Assembly: GCA_964638715.1 (NCBI GenBank)
Contig: CAZWZF010000037.1
Location: 1-46,498, forward strand
Direction of reading: 5' to 3'
From: JBAXQQ01 sp037131695
GTDB lineage: Bacteria; Armatimonadota; Hebobacteria; CAIYQO01
DNA: 46,498 nucleotides
The notes under the pieces were generated by a model that searched no databases, was not told where the DNA came from, and saw nothing but the letters and a program-made list of their open reading frames with translations. Positions within the stretch are counted from its first letter, which is position 1. Every line of letters starts with the position of its first letter. Positions 24,952-34,317 of this stretch are shown one piece after another. A program made the translations under genes and the position numbers.

Positions 24952-25436
24952 TTTAAATTAGATGCTTTAATACCATATACCAGTGCCGGCACTATTACAG
25001 ATACGATTACCAGTGCCATGGTGAGGACAACGGCGCGCATGTCGGTGTGGCCGATAAACATGCTTGCGATAATCAAACCGTAAACCAGGGTCATGACAGA
25101 AACGACGATGACGCGCATCATCGCAAAGAAATATCTCATTAAACCATGTTGGGCATCAGCGTTTGCGGGAGTAATTTCTACCGGATAATTAAATTTATCC
25201 ACCGGCCTTTTTGCCATGAATTGAAAGAAGATATTAACCGCCAGAACTATTATCGGCGTGATAATTAATGAATTTTTACTGCCGTGCTGGTCAGGTTCAC
25301 CATTCATGCCAAAATGAGTGGGAACTATTGCAGGCAGCAAGAGGTATGCGATAATCGCCGCGAGGATACCGACACCCACAATAACCCAAGACGCGGTTAC
25401 ATAGTTCTGTATTTTATTATCTGTATCTGTATTCAT
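24948..25436 (-). CDS. DUF1648 membrane protein
   Basis: A 162-residue integral membrane protein with about four hydrophobic spans (near 17-36, 55-75, 105-125 and 132-155). The segment LLLPAIVPTHFGMNGEPDQHGSK matches the DUF1648 pattern (P-x-H-x-G-x-x-G-x-P-D), found in SdpI-related and other small bacterial membrane proteins of unclear function. Some relatives give immunity to secreted toxins, but this protein is shorter than SdpI and no toxin gene is adjacent. It is followed by the lipoprotein gene with a 4-bp overlap. Confidence 0.75.
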   Translation of the reverse strand: MNTDTDNKIQNYVTASWVIVGVGILAAIIAYLLLPAIVPTHFGMNGEPDQHGSKNSLIITPIIVLAVNIFFQFMAKRPVDKFNYPVEITPANADAQHGLMRYFFAMMRVIVVSVMTLVYGLIIASMFIGHTDMRAVVLTMALVIVSVIVPALVYGIKASNLK

Positions 25437-25499
25437 GATAATATTATACCGCAGAAATGTTTCTGATATGTTGTGTAATTACGAGAATATGAATAAATT

Positions 25500-26240
25500 C
25501 TACGGAAATTCCAGCATTATCTGGTTGCCGCGTACTTTCCAGGTGTCGCCAACCTTCACCATCATGAAATGCCCTTTCACCTGCATGGTCGCCGGCGGCA
25601 GCCAACTGGTCAGTTTATAGGCGATTTGGCATGAAAAGTTGATATAAGGGTCTTTCCAACTGGTTTCATCCTGGGTAATTTTTATATTGCGAACTGACAG
25701 TTTATCAATAGGCTCGCGGTCCATATCCGGCCAGCGGAACCATGATAATTCCATTTCGTCAAATTTCTTTTCTTCCCACAATTTGAAGAACTTTATAGCG
25801 GTCTCATGAACTACCGCTTCAAATGACTTGTCCGCCGCTGTTTTGCTTTTAGTTGGCAAACCAAATACTTTGGGAATTTTATTAAAATACATCACCTGAC
25901 GCACGTACCATAAACCGCTTTTTTTATAAAACAACACAGCACCGCGGGTGGGGATTTTTGATTCAGTTACTTTTACAGTAAATTCTGCCAATGCCTGGTT
26001 TTCATCAACTTTTATTGCGATGATAGTCGGCTGGCTGGCATACGGGAAAGGTCCGGTCATATCTTTGAAACTCACCGGCACACATGCTTTCATAACTTCA
26101 TAGTCGGTGCGAAAATATCCGTCAACAAACTTTTTTGCAACTACCGCACGTTCTGACGCATCATCTGCCCTGGTACGCTTAACACCCGTTGCAAGCAGAA
26201 ATAAAGAAAAAGCCAGCACTATAATCAAATATCGCCGCAT
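25500..26240 (-). CDS. Exported protein of unknown function
   Basis: A 246-residue protein with a signal peptide (RRYLIIVLAFSLFLLATG) and a soluble remainder, so probably periplasmic. Two halves look alike in layout: helical start then strands ending in a Trp-rich phrase (SGLWYVRQVMYFNK at ~105 and GDTWKVRGNQIMLEF at the C-terminus). This pattern, with DGYFRTDYEVMKACVP, is reminiscent of NTF2-like or DUF4878-type domains, which end in a similar W-V/K strand, so a tandem NTF2-like protein is possible. No function can be assigned. It lies 63 bp upstream of the DUF1648 gene on the same strand. Confidence 0.65.
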   Translation of the reverse strand: MRRYLIIVLAFSLFLLATGVKRTRADDASERAVVAKKFVDGYFRTDYEVMKACVPVSFKDMTGPFPYASQPTIIAIKVDENQALAEFTVKVTESKIPTRGAVLFYKKSGLWYVRQVMYFNKIPKVFGLPTKSKTAADKSFEAVVHETAIKFFKLWEEKKFDEMELSWFRWPDMDREPIDKLSVRNIKITQDETSWKDPYINFSCQIAYKLTSWLPPATMQVKGHFMMVKVGDTWKVRGNQIMLEFP

Positions 26241-26506
26241 AATATGAATCCTCTGAAAAGTATGATACTACATACTGGTTGAATTATCAATACACCTAAT
26301 TATTCCACAAAGTAAATTATTTAAACAAATTTCATATTTAGTAAAAATATAACTATACAATATAATGAAAGCTGACCATTAACATATTAAATTATTAAAA
26401 AATATGCTATTCACCTATTGACTATGTTTATATCAGGGTATACTATTTAATGTATATTTAGTGCTTTTTCAAGGAAGCTATGTAAGCACTGATGGGGGAT
26501 ATTGAT

Positions 26507-26650
26507 ATGATGCAAAAGACACCCTGTTTTACTGTTGCTATTTGCTTATCGGTTCAAGAAATTCTTTCGGTTATGCTGGTTAATACACATGAAAAAATCG
26601 GCATAATTTATCTGCATATATCAAATTATCCACAACAAAATCTCTATTGA
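26507..26650 (+). CDS. Possible 47-residue leader peptide upstream of the hybrid kinase
   Basis: The 26241-26692 gap is AT-rich. Its only candidate gene is this 47-residue frame, which starts MMQKTPCFTVAICLSVQEIL and ends 42 bp before the kinase ATG. A GGGGGA ribosome-like site sits about 8 bp upstream of the ATG at 26507. The N-terminal half is hydrophobic. No family is recognised. It may be a real small protein or leader peptide, or a chance frame. Confidence 0.25.
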   Translation: MMQKTPCFTVAICLSVQEILSVMLVNTHEKIGIIYLHISNYPQQNLY

Positions 26651-26692
26651 AATTAATATATCTGTAATAATGCAGACTCAAGGAGAAAATTA

Positions 26693-29600
26693 ATGAAAAG
26701 CCATGATTTGCATAGCGATGATAAACTTAAAATAGTTTTTCGAATATTTATAATAATTTCTCTCGTTATATTAACGCTTGCCTTCTGGTATTATCGCGGG
26801 GAAGCCAACCGTATTCGCAAAGAAAAATACAGCGATATTGCTACCATTGCAGAAATGAAATCTGCAGAGATAATTCAGTGGAAAAAAGAGCGTTTTTCTG
26901 ATGCGTCAAGAGCGGCTAACGGACCTACTGTTATAAAAGATTTATTGGCACTGGCAAAAAATCCGGGAGATTCAGTGTCGCAGGAAGAATTGAAAAAGAT
27001 ATTGGAAGTTAATAAAAAAGGGAAATTGTATGATAATGTAATTGTGGTTTCTACGGAAGGAAAATTAATACTTGCAGCAAAAAATGAAACAGATTTAGTC
27101 GATTTAAATACCATAAAAAATGTAAAAGCAACTCTTGCAAGCAAAGAACCTGTTCTTTCAGATTTTTACAGCCATGCAGATGGCGTTGTCCACCTTGATG
27201 TTTCTGCGGTATCGCGTGATGCGGACAAACATCCATTGGCAGTCATGATTTTGCGAAGCATCGCAGCCGATAATTTATTCCCGCTCATGCAGTCCTGGCC
27301 AACCCACAGCCACATGGCAGAAACGATTATTTTTAAACGTGAAGGGAATGATGCCCTGGTTATAAATGAACTTCGTCACCGTAAAGGCACTGCCTTAACT
27401 ATGCGTCTGTCATTAACAGATATGAATAATCCCATGGTACAGGCTATTTCAGGCATGCAGGGGATATATATTGGCAATGATTATCGCGGTATAGATGTGT
27501 TGGCCGACCTGAGAAAAATATCTGAATTATCCTGGTTCATGATGACCAAAGTCGATACCAGCGAAATATTAGCAGAAACTGCCTATCGCGCCTGGGGGAT
27601 TGCAATTCTTGCAGTGCTGTTGATATTGCTCACTGCCGCAATATTGGCATTTACTTTTCGACAACGGCAATTGGATATTGTTCAAAGCATTTATAAATCA
27701 GAAATGGAAAGAAGAATGGCTGAAGAGACATACCGCACTACACTATACAGCATTGGCGACGCGGTTATCACTACTGACAGCAAAGGCAATATAAACCAGA
27801 TGAATCGAATAGCGGAGAAATTAACCGGATGGACAGAAAAAGAAGCTAAAGGAAAACCGTTGGAAGAAGTTTTTAATATCATAAATGAAGAAACCCGCTC
27901 ATCAGTAGAAAATCCCGCCCAGCGTGTAATACGAGATGGTTCTGTGGTAGGACTTGCAAATCATACATTATTAATCGCGCGTGATGGCACAGAATCTCCC
28001 ATCGCAGACAGTGCGGCGCCAATTTATGATGAAGATGAGATAAATATATCCGGCGTTGTAATGGTATTTCGCGACCAATCGGTAGAAAGAGCGGCGCAAA
28101 ATGCATTGCGGGAGAGCGAAGAAAAGTTCAGGATGATGATAGAGGGAGTTGTAGATTATGCAATTATCATGCTGGATACCGGCGGGAAAATTATCAGTTG
28201 GAACAGCGGTGCTGAACGTCTGAAAGGATATAGCGCGGATGAAATTATCGGTCAGCATTTCTCGATATTTTATACAAAAGATGATATTAAAAAGTGTGTG
28301 CCGGATAATGAGTTAATTACAGCTGTTAATGAAGGCCGGATTGAAAATGAAGGTTGGCGGGTGCGAAAAGATGGAACGCAGTTTTGGGCTAACCTGATTA
28401 TAACGGCTCTCACGGATGATAAGGGGAATTTGCGCGGATTTGCAAAAATCACCCGCGATATGACTGAACAGAAACGTGCTGAAGTCGCCTTGCAAAACAT
28501 GAATGCCGAATTAGAGATTCGTGTGGAAGAGCGTACACATGCCTTGGTTAACGCCAAGGAAGAGGCTGAAACGGCAATGGCAAATGAAATGATGGCGCGT
28601 AACCAGGTTGAGCAGGCTATGCGAGAGCGCAATCTATTTTTCTCGGTTAACCTGGATATGTTGTGCATCGCCGGTTTTGATGGATATTTTAAAGATATTA
28701 ATCCTTCATGGGGGAAAGTGTTAGGTTATACAGATAAAGAGCTGCTATCCCAGCCATTTATGGATTTTGTTCATCCAGATGACAGGGAATCTACTACAAA
28801 TGCTGCCATTGCGTTATCTAAGGGAGAGGATGTTGTTTCATTTGAGAATAGATATCGTTGCAAAGACGGGTCATATCGTTGGATAAAGTGGAACTCGCGG
28901 TCTATTGTTGATGAAGGAATCATATTTGCGGCCGCCCATGATATTACTAATACTAAATTGCTGGAAATGGAATTGCGGACTGCAAAGGATGTCGCTGAGT
29001 CGGCTAATCGCGCGAAAAGCGAATTTTTATCTAATGTCAGCCATGAAGTACGCACGCCAATGAATGCGATTATTGGCATGACCGACCTGGTGCTGGAGAC
29101 TCCGATTAGTGAAGAGCAAAAACGCTTCCTGTCTACAGTGCGCGAATCGGCAGACTCTTTATTATCGGTTTTAAATGATTTGCTTGATTTTGCGAAAATT
29201 GAAGCAGGACGACTGGAATTGGAAGAAACGCCTTTTGTACTTCGCGAGGTGGTGGAAGGTACCGCGACTGCGCTGGCAGAACGAGCACACCATAAAGGAC
29301 TTGAACTGGCTTGCAGAGTTACGCCGAATGTGCCGGAGATGCTGGTGGGTGATGCCGGACGGTTAAGACAAATTATTGTAAATTTGGTGGGAAATGCCAT
29401 AAAGTTTACTAATGAAGGTGAAGTAGTGGTATTTGTGGATATTGAAAATATACAAAATAAAGATATTATTTTGCATTTCAGCGTTACTGACACCGGCATT
29501 GGGATACCGGAAGACAAGCAAAAACAGATATTTGAGCCATTCAGACAGGCGGATGCGTCAGTCACCCGGGAATATGGCGGTACTGGATTGGGGTTGGCGA

Positions 29601-31285
29601 TTTCGTCGCAATTGGTAGATTGCATGCATGGAAAGCTGTGGGCGGAAAGCAAAATAGGCAAAGGCAGCGTATTTCATTTCACTGCTCAATTCGGGATTGC
29701 TGAAAACACCAAGTCGCAAATGCCGGCATCTCTTGATGATATGAAAGATATGCGGGTGCTGATAGTAGATGACAATGCGACGAATCGTTTGATTTATGGC
29801 GAAGTAACAACATCATGGGGTATGCTGCCAACCGTAGCGGAAAGTGGCGCAGAAGCCTTGCAGCTTGCAGAAAACGCCATAAACGATAGCAAACCTTTTA
29901 CCATGATTCTGTTAGACAGGCAAATGCCGGAGATGGATGGATACCAGTTGGCTGCGGCAATTCGAACAAAACCAAATTTCCTGAAACCGATTATGATTAT
30001 GCTCACTTCAACAGGCGACATGGGTGACGTTGAACGTCGAAAAGAATTAGGCATTGCTGCCTGTCTGGTAAAACCGGTGCGGCAATCTGATTTGCTGAAC
30101 GCAATGATGCTGGCTATGGGAATTGCTACTAATGAAAGGAACAAAGCAATTGATACTCCGACTGTACGTTCACTTAAAATATTATTGGCAGAAGATTATT
30201 TGATGAACCAGGAACTGGCTGTGCATTTCCTTGAGCGGCGTGGTCACACCGTTATAGTGGTGGAAAATGGTGCTGAAGCATTGCGTAAACTTGAACAGGA
30301 AGATTTTGACGTCGTATTGATGGACGTACAGATGCCTATTATGGACGGTTTTACTGCCACGGCGGCAATTCGCGACCCGCAGTCTAAAGTATGCCGTCAC
30401 GATATACCCATTATTGCCATGACAGCGCATGCCATGAAAAGCGACCGCGAACGCTGTCTGTCTGCCGGTATGGATGGTTATGTTTCCAAGCCTTTCACCG
30501 CCGCATCGCTGGTAGGCGCGCTGGTTGAACTGTTTGGCGAAGAATTGCATGATGGTGAAAAAAAGCAGAAGAAACCACAGAATACTGACGTTTTTGACAG
30601 CGCAGCATTGCTTGAACGCATGGAAGGCGATATGGAATTATCTAAAAAGATGGCAATACGATTTCTTGAAAGTGCTCCTGAGTTGTTGACAAAAATAGAA
30701 GACTCTTTAGTAATCGGCGATGCAGAGGCATGCGCAATAAATGCCCATACCCTGAAAGGAGCCGCTGCAACTATGGGCGGCCACCATGCTAAGCAGGCGT
30801 GCTTGCGATTGGAAATGATAGTACGTACAGGCGATGTGCAGGCCGGCCGTGAATTGATATCGATTGTAAGACGCGAAGTTGGCGAATTAGAAAGTGCCTT
30901 ACGGGATTTTTTCGAGATTAAAAAAGAGAAAACATCACAGACTGCCAGTAATAAAATTGTTGACATTAATGTATTAAAATCACTGGTAGGTGACGACCCG
31001 ACTGTTATTCATGATTTTTTGCATGATTATTTGCTAAGTGCAAAAAAGACTGCAGAGGAATTGCGCAATGCTGTCTTCGCTAACGATTGTGGCGCTGCTG
31101 AGGGGGCAGCCCATAGACTAAAATCCTCATCATTATCTGTAGGTGCTAAAGATTTTGGTGAGTTATGCTCCTTGATAGAGGTCGCCGGCATGGATGGCAA
31201 CATTGAGAAGTTAGTTGCTCTTCTGCCCAAATTCGAAAATGAGTTTGTCGCAGTGAACACCTTTATAAGGGCTATGATGGGGTAA
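26693..31285 (+). CDS. Hybrid sensor kinase: PAS3-HisKA-HATPase-REC2-Hpt2
   Basis: A 1530-residue phosphorelay kinase. Two spans (about 14-36 and 298-321) enclose an extracytoplasmic sensor region of ~260 residues. Then come three PAS domains (about 345-465, 475-595, 645-755), with a coiled coil at ~598-640, and a HisKA domain with phospho-acceptor H784 (SHEVRTPMNAIIG). The HATPase has N901 (GNAIKF), DTGIGIP (~933) and GGTGLGL. Receiver 1 has D1075 (LLDRQMPEMDG), receiver 2 D1211 (LMDVQMPIMDG). Two Hpt domains follow, H1352 (AHTLKG) and H1474 (AHRLKSS). All key residues are present. AAGGAG precedes the ATG. The REC-EAL gene starts 28 bp downstream and is the likely output. Confidence 0.95.
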   Translation: MKSHDLHSDDKLKIVFRIFIIISLVILTLAFWYYRGEANRIRKEKYSDIATIAEMKSAEIIQWKKERFSDASRAANGPTVIKDLLALAKNPGDSVSQEELKKILEVNKKGKLYDNVIVVSTEGKLILAAKNETDLVDLNTIKNVKATLASKEPVLSDFYSHADGVVHLDVSAVSRDADKHPLAVMILRSIAADNLFPLMQSWPTHSHMAETIIFKREGNDALVINELRHRKGTALTMRLSLTDMNNPMVQAISGMQGIYIGNDYRGIDVLADLRKISELSWFMMTKVDTSEILAETAYRAWGIAILAVLLILLTAAILAFTFRQRQLDIVQSIYKSEMERRMAEETYRTTLYSIGDAVITTDSKGNINQMNRIAEKLTGWTEKEAKGKPLEEVFNIINEETRSSVENPAQRVIRDGSVVGLANHTLLIARDGTESPIADSAAPIYDEDEINISGVVMVFRDQSVERAAQNALRESEEKFRMMIEGVVDYAIIMLDTGGKIISWNSGAERLKGYSADEIIGQHFSIFYTKDDIKKCVPDNELITAVNEGRIENEGWRVRKDGTQFWANLIITALTDDKGNLRGFAKITRDMTEQKRAEVALQNMNAELEIRVEERTHALVNAKEEAETAMANEMMARNQVEQAMRERNLFFSVNLDMLCIAGFDGYFKDINPSWGKVLGYTDKELLSQPFMDFVHPDDRESTTNAAIALSKGEDVVSFENRYRCKDGSYRWIKWNSRSIVDEGIIFAAAHDITNTKLLEMELRTAKDVAESANRAKSEFLSNVSHEVRTPMNAIIGMTDLVLETPISEEQKRFLSTVRESADSLLSVLNDLLDFAKIEAGRLELEETPFVLREVVEGTATALAERAHHKGLELACRVTPNVPEMLVGDAGRLRQIIVNLVGNAIKFTNEGEVVVFVDIENIQNKDIILHFSVTDTGIGIPEDKQKQIFEPFRQADASVTREYGGTGLGLAISSQLVDCMHGKLWAESKIGKGSVFHFTAQFGIAENTKSQMPASLDDMKDMRVLIVDDNATNRLIYGEVTTSWGMLPTVAESGAEALQLAENAINDSKPFTMILLDRQMPEMDGYQLAAAIRTKPNFLKPIMIMLTSTGDMGDVERRKELGIAACLVKPVRQSDLLNAMMLAMGIATNERNKAIDTPTVRSLKILLAEDYLMNQELAVHFLERRGHTVIVVENGAEALRKLEQEDFDVVLMDVQMPIMDGFTATAAIRDPQSKVCRHDIPIIAMTAHAMKSDRERCLSAGMDGYVSKPFTAASLVGALVELFGEELHDGEKKQKKPQNTDVFDSAALLERMEGDMELSKKMAIRFLESAPELLTKIEDSLVIGDAEACAINAHTLKGAAATMGGHHAKQACLRLEMIVRTGDVQAGRELISIVRREVGELESALRDFFEIKKEKTSQTASNKIVDINVLKSLVGDDPTVIHDFLHDYLLSAKKTAEELRNAVFANDCGAAEGAAHRLKSSSLSVGAKDFGELCSLIEVAGMDGNIEKLVALLPKFENEFVAVNTFIRAMMG

Positions 31286-31313
31286 GGTTAATACTTTAAA
31301 AAGGAAGAAAAAG

Positions 31314-32513
31314 ATGGAAGCGAAAGATATAAATATTCTCGTTCTTGATGACGAACCAATGATGCTTAAATTATTAAAGAATATGCTTGTTTCTCAAGGT
31401 TATTTTAATATAACAATGTGTGATAACAGCGTAAAGGCATTAGGATATATTCGTGAAAAAAATAATCATCCAGATTTGATTTTTTGCGATTTGATGATGC
31501 CGGAAATGGACGGTATTGAATATGTTAATCATCTGGTGAAATGTAATTATACCGGTAATCTGATTTTGGTAAGCGGTGTTGAAGAACGTATTTTACAAAC
31601 TGTTGAGAAATTGGCGCACTCAAATAATATCAGGATATTAGGATATCTGCACAAACCATTTAGAATTGATTTATTTGCCTCTTTACTAACTAAGGTAACA
31701 CCTCACCTGGAAGCATTAGCAAAGAAAAATGAAAAAAATATATATAAACCAGAAGAAGTGAGTGAGGGAATAAAATGCAACGAGTTATTAAATTATTATC
31801 AACCCAAAATAGATTTTACGACTGGTATGGTGGTGGGTGTTGAAAGCCTGGTTCGCTGGCAGCATCCGCGTGATGGCCTGGTATATCCTGACCAATTTGT
31901 TGGCGTAGCAGAAGAAAATAATCTGATCGACGAATTGACAGAGGTGGTTATTTATAATGCTGTCAGCCAAACAAAAAAGTGGCTGGACGCCGGCGTTAAT
32001 ATTCGTGTGGCAGTGAATGTGTCGATGGAGAATTTGAAGTCTCTTGATTTCCCAGATATTGTCGCATGCTATGCGGAATCATCAGGTGTGTCGCCACGAA
32101 ATATCATTCTGGAAGTTACAGAAAGTCGATTGATGATAGACCCGCGTGCGGCTTTGGAAATTTTAACAAGGTTACGGCTAAAAGGTTTTTTACTTTCCAT
32201 TGACGACTTTGGTACCGGTCACTCATCTTTTACCCAGCTTCATGATATTCCGTTTAGTGAATTGAAAATTGATCGGAGCTTTGTTCATAATGTAAGTTCA
32301 AACAACACAAAAAGAGCTATTTTTAATGCCAGTTTAAATCTGGCTAAACAGTTAGAGATGGAAGTTGTAGCAGAAGGAATTGAAGAAAAAAAAGATTGGG
32401 ATTTTGTGGCTAAAACTGGCTGCCACATGGCCCAGGGGTATTATATAGCTAAACCAATGCATGGTGACGAAGTTTTAGATTATTTGATAAAAGCAAATAG
32501 TCTTGACAGTTAA
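31314..32513 (+). CDS. REC-EAL response regulator, predicted c-di-GMP phosphodiesterase
   Basis: A 399-residue output protein. The receiver (about 7-128) has D59 as phospho-acceptor (FCDLMMPEMDG) and K114 in LHKPF. The EAL domain (about 157-392) keeps the whole catalytic set: E177 in ESLVRW, N235 (VNVS), E267 (LEVTE), D297-D298 (DDFGTG loop 1), K318 (LKIDR), E354 (AEGIE) and Q374 (AQGYY). It should hydrolyse cyclic di-GMP. Layout is like RocR of Pseudomonas, which is controlled by an unorthodox kinase. AAGGA lies before the ATG. It is probably phosphorylated through the upstream kinase's Hpt domains, tying an external signal to c-di-GMP and perhaps to the pilus system. Confidence 0.94.
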   Translation: MEAKDINILVLDDEPMMLKLLKNMLVSQGYFNITMCDNSVKALGYIREKNNHPDLIFCDLMMPEMDGIEYVNHLVKCNYTGNLILVSGVEERILQTVEKLAHSNNIRILGYLHKPFRIDLFASLLTKVTPHLEALAKKNEKNIYKPEEVSEGIKCNELLNYYQPKIDFTTGMVVGVESLVRWQHPRDGLVYPDQFVGVAEENNLIDELTEVVIYNAVSQTKKWLDAGVNIRVAVNVSMENLKSLDFPDIVACYAESSGVSPRNIILEVTESRLMIDPRAALEILTRLRLKGFLLSIDDFGTGHSSFTQLHDIPFSELKIDRSFVHNVSSNNTKRAIFNASLNLAKQLEMEVVAEGIEEKKDWDFVAKTGCHMAQGYYIAKPMHGDEVLDYLIKANSLDS

Positions 32514-32628
32514 TATCTGTCAGGATTATTATTTCTTAATTAGGAAAAGTGTTAAGTTTCAGGTTTTCAGTTTTCAGAGTGGGTCACTGAGACTGTCGAA
32601 GTAACCATTATGAAATTTTCAATTTGAA

Positions 32629-32803
32629 AGGTTCTTGGAAAACCTATTTTTTCTTAAATTATAGATTGTTACCCTATAAGCCCCACCCCTCAATCCCCTC
32701 TCCGGTTGGAGAGAGGAAGAACGACTTTCAGTGACTGACACCGAGTGGCGAAGCCAGGAAGGTGTCTGTACCACTATGTTATCACAAAGTTTTGCAAGTA
32801 CCT
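32629..32803. mobile_element. MITE-like copy C (uninterrupted), 175 bp
   Basis: The 32514-32850 gap has no gene. The element starts AGGTTCTTGGAAAACCT (32629-32645) and ends with the near-inverted AAGTTTTGCAAGTACCT (32787-32803). It contains the 42-bp core at 32731-32772. It serves as the empty-site reference for copy B at 23.95 kb. Its own flanks (32551-32590 and 32812-32846) match the two parts of the repeat at 942-1045, so copy C itself appears inserted in another repeat. Confidence 0.8.
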
Positions 32804-32850
32804 GTTGAAATCATGACTTTTTTTATTCGGATTTGATTGCTAACTGACTA

Positions 32851-33774
32851 TTAACTCAAATATTCTTCAATATATTTAATAGACAACGCGCCGTCTGCTA
32901 CGGAGGTTATTATCTGCCGCCATGCCCCGCTGCGAACATCGCCGGCAGCGAATAGGCCAGGCATTGAAGTCATTAAATGCTCATTTGTTTTCACAAATCC
33001 TTCAATGTCCAGGTCAATGACTCCCTGTAAAAACTGGGTGTTTGGGGACATGCCAACGTAAATAAAAACGCCGTAACATGGTATTTCGCGGGTGGTTCCG
33101 TCGATGGTGCTTTTCAACCTGATGCTGTTAACATGCTTATCATCGCCAAGAATTTCATCTACCACGCTGTTCCATTCAAACGATATCTTTTCATTTGTTC
33201 TGGCGCGTTCCTGCAACATTTTAGCTGCGCGCAACTCGCCTCTGCGGTGGACAATCTTTACGGATTTAGCAAATTTCGTAAGGTAAATAGCTTCTTCAAC
33301 CGCGCTGTCCCCACCGCCGATGACCATGACATCGCGTTCTTTGTAAAATGCGCCATCGCAAACCGCGCAATATGACACGCCGCCGCCGATATCGCGGTAA
33401 TGCGCTTCGCCGGGCACATTCAGGAATCGCGCTTTTGCCCCGGTAGCTACCAAGGCGGCACGACCATAAATATCACCGCTATCAGTTGTCAGTTTTATCT
33501 TGCCATCTTCTATTGCAACACCGCTGACATCAACCATTTCAACCTGAGCGCCAAATTTTAAGGCGTGCTGGTGAAATTTCTCTGATAAATCGTAGCCGCT
33601 GACTTCAGAAAATCCGGGATAATTCTCGATTTCCATGGTGTTTTGCACCTGACCGCCGGGAATCATCCGCTCTAATATAAGCGTTTTCATTTCTGCGCGT
33701 GCCGCATAAATTGCGGCGGCAAGTCCGGTAGGACCGCCGCCGATTATTACTAAATCATGAATATTTTCAGTCAT
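32851..33774 (-). CDS. trxB: Thioredoxin reductase
   Basis: Flavoprotein that reduces thioredoxin with NADPH. The 307 residues show the FAD-binding GGGPTGLAAAIYAAR (12-26), the redox-active CAVCDG with C136 and C139, the NADPH-binding VIGGGDSAVEEA (about 151-162), and the C-terminal FAD motif GLFAAGDVRSGAWRQI. Length is standard. It follows trxA by 14 bp on the same strand, forming a complete reductase-thioredoxin operon. Confidence 0.97.
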   Translation of the reverse strand: MTENIHDLVIIGGGPTGLAAAIYAARAEMKTLILERMIPGGQVQNTMEIENYPGFSEVSGYDLSEKFHQHALKFGAQVEMVDVSGVAIEDGKIKLTTDSGDIYGRAALVATGAKARFLNVPGEAHYRDIGGGVSYCAVCDGAFYKERDVMVIGGGDSAVEEAIYLTKFAKSVKIVHRRGELRAAKMLQERARTNEKISFEWNSVVDEILGDDKHVNSIRLKSTIDGTTREIPCYGVFIYVGMSPNTQFLQGVIDLDIEGFVKTNEHLMTSMPGLFAAGDVRSGAWRQIITSVADGALSIKYIEEYLS

Positions 33775-33788
33775 TATCGTTCCGTTAA

Positions 33789-34112
33789 TTATAATTGTGT
33801 GCTAAGCTTTGCGATAATCGCATCTTTAGGTACTAATCCCATTATTCGGTCAACTTGCTGACCACCCTTGAAAACGATCATAGTCGGTATTGAACTAACG
33901 CTATATTGCATGGCTAATTGCTGATTTTGATCTACATTCAGCTTTACAATCTTTACCTTTCCATCTAATGCTGTGCTAACCGCTTCTAATATTGGGGCCA
34001 AAGCGCGACAAGGACCACACCATTCTGCCCAAAAATCAACCAGAACCGGAACTGTCGAGTTTAAAACTTCAGTGCTAAAGTTCGCGGTATTTACTTCAGA
34101 TAAATTTGCCAC
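33789..34112 (-). CDS. trxA: Thioredoxin
   Basis: Small cytoplasmic disulfide reductase. The 107 residues contain the active site WCGPC with C32 and C35, the buried D26 (VDFWAEW) and the cis-proline segment SSIPTMIVFKGG. The start codon is GTG at 34112, supported by a GGAGG ribosome site 7 bp upstream. It heads the trxA-trxB operon. Confidence 0.97.
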   Translation of the reverse strand: MANLSEVNTANFSTEVLNSTVPVLVDFWAEWCGPCRALAPILEAVSTALDGKVKIVKLNVDQNQQLAMQYSVSSIPTMIVFKGGQQVDRIMGLVPKDAIIAKLSTQL

Positions 34113-34317
34113 GTATTGCCTCCACTAAATTACAGAAATTAATTCTGCGCGTTGATATTCTTACCTGCAAATGCCTATATTAAACCATTAGGTAGTTCAT
34201 TATACTGTATTTACCGGGGTTTGATAATAGATTTACCAGTTTTTCCCTGACAAGATTAATTTTTACTCATCAGCTTGTTTTATGATATTCCATATCTCAC
34301 ACAAAATATTTTAAATC

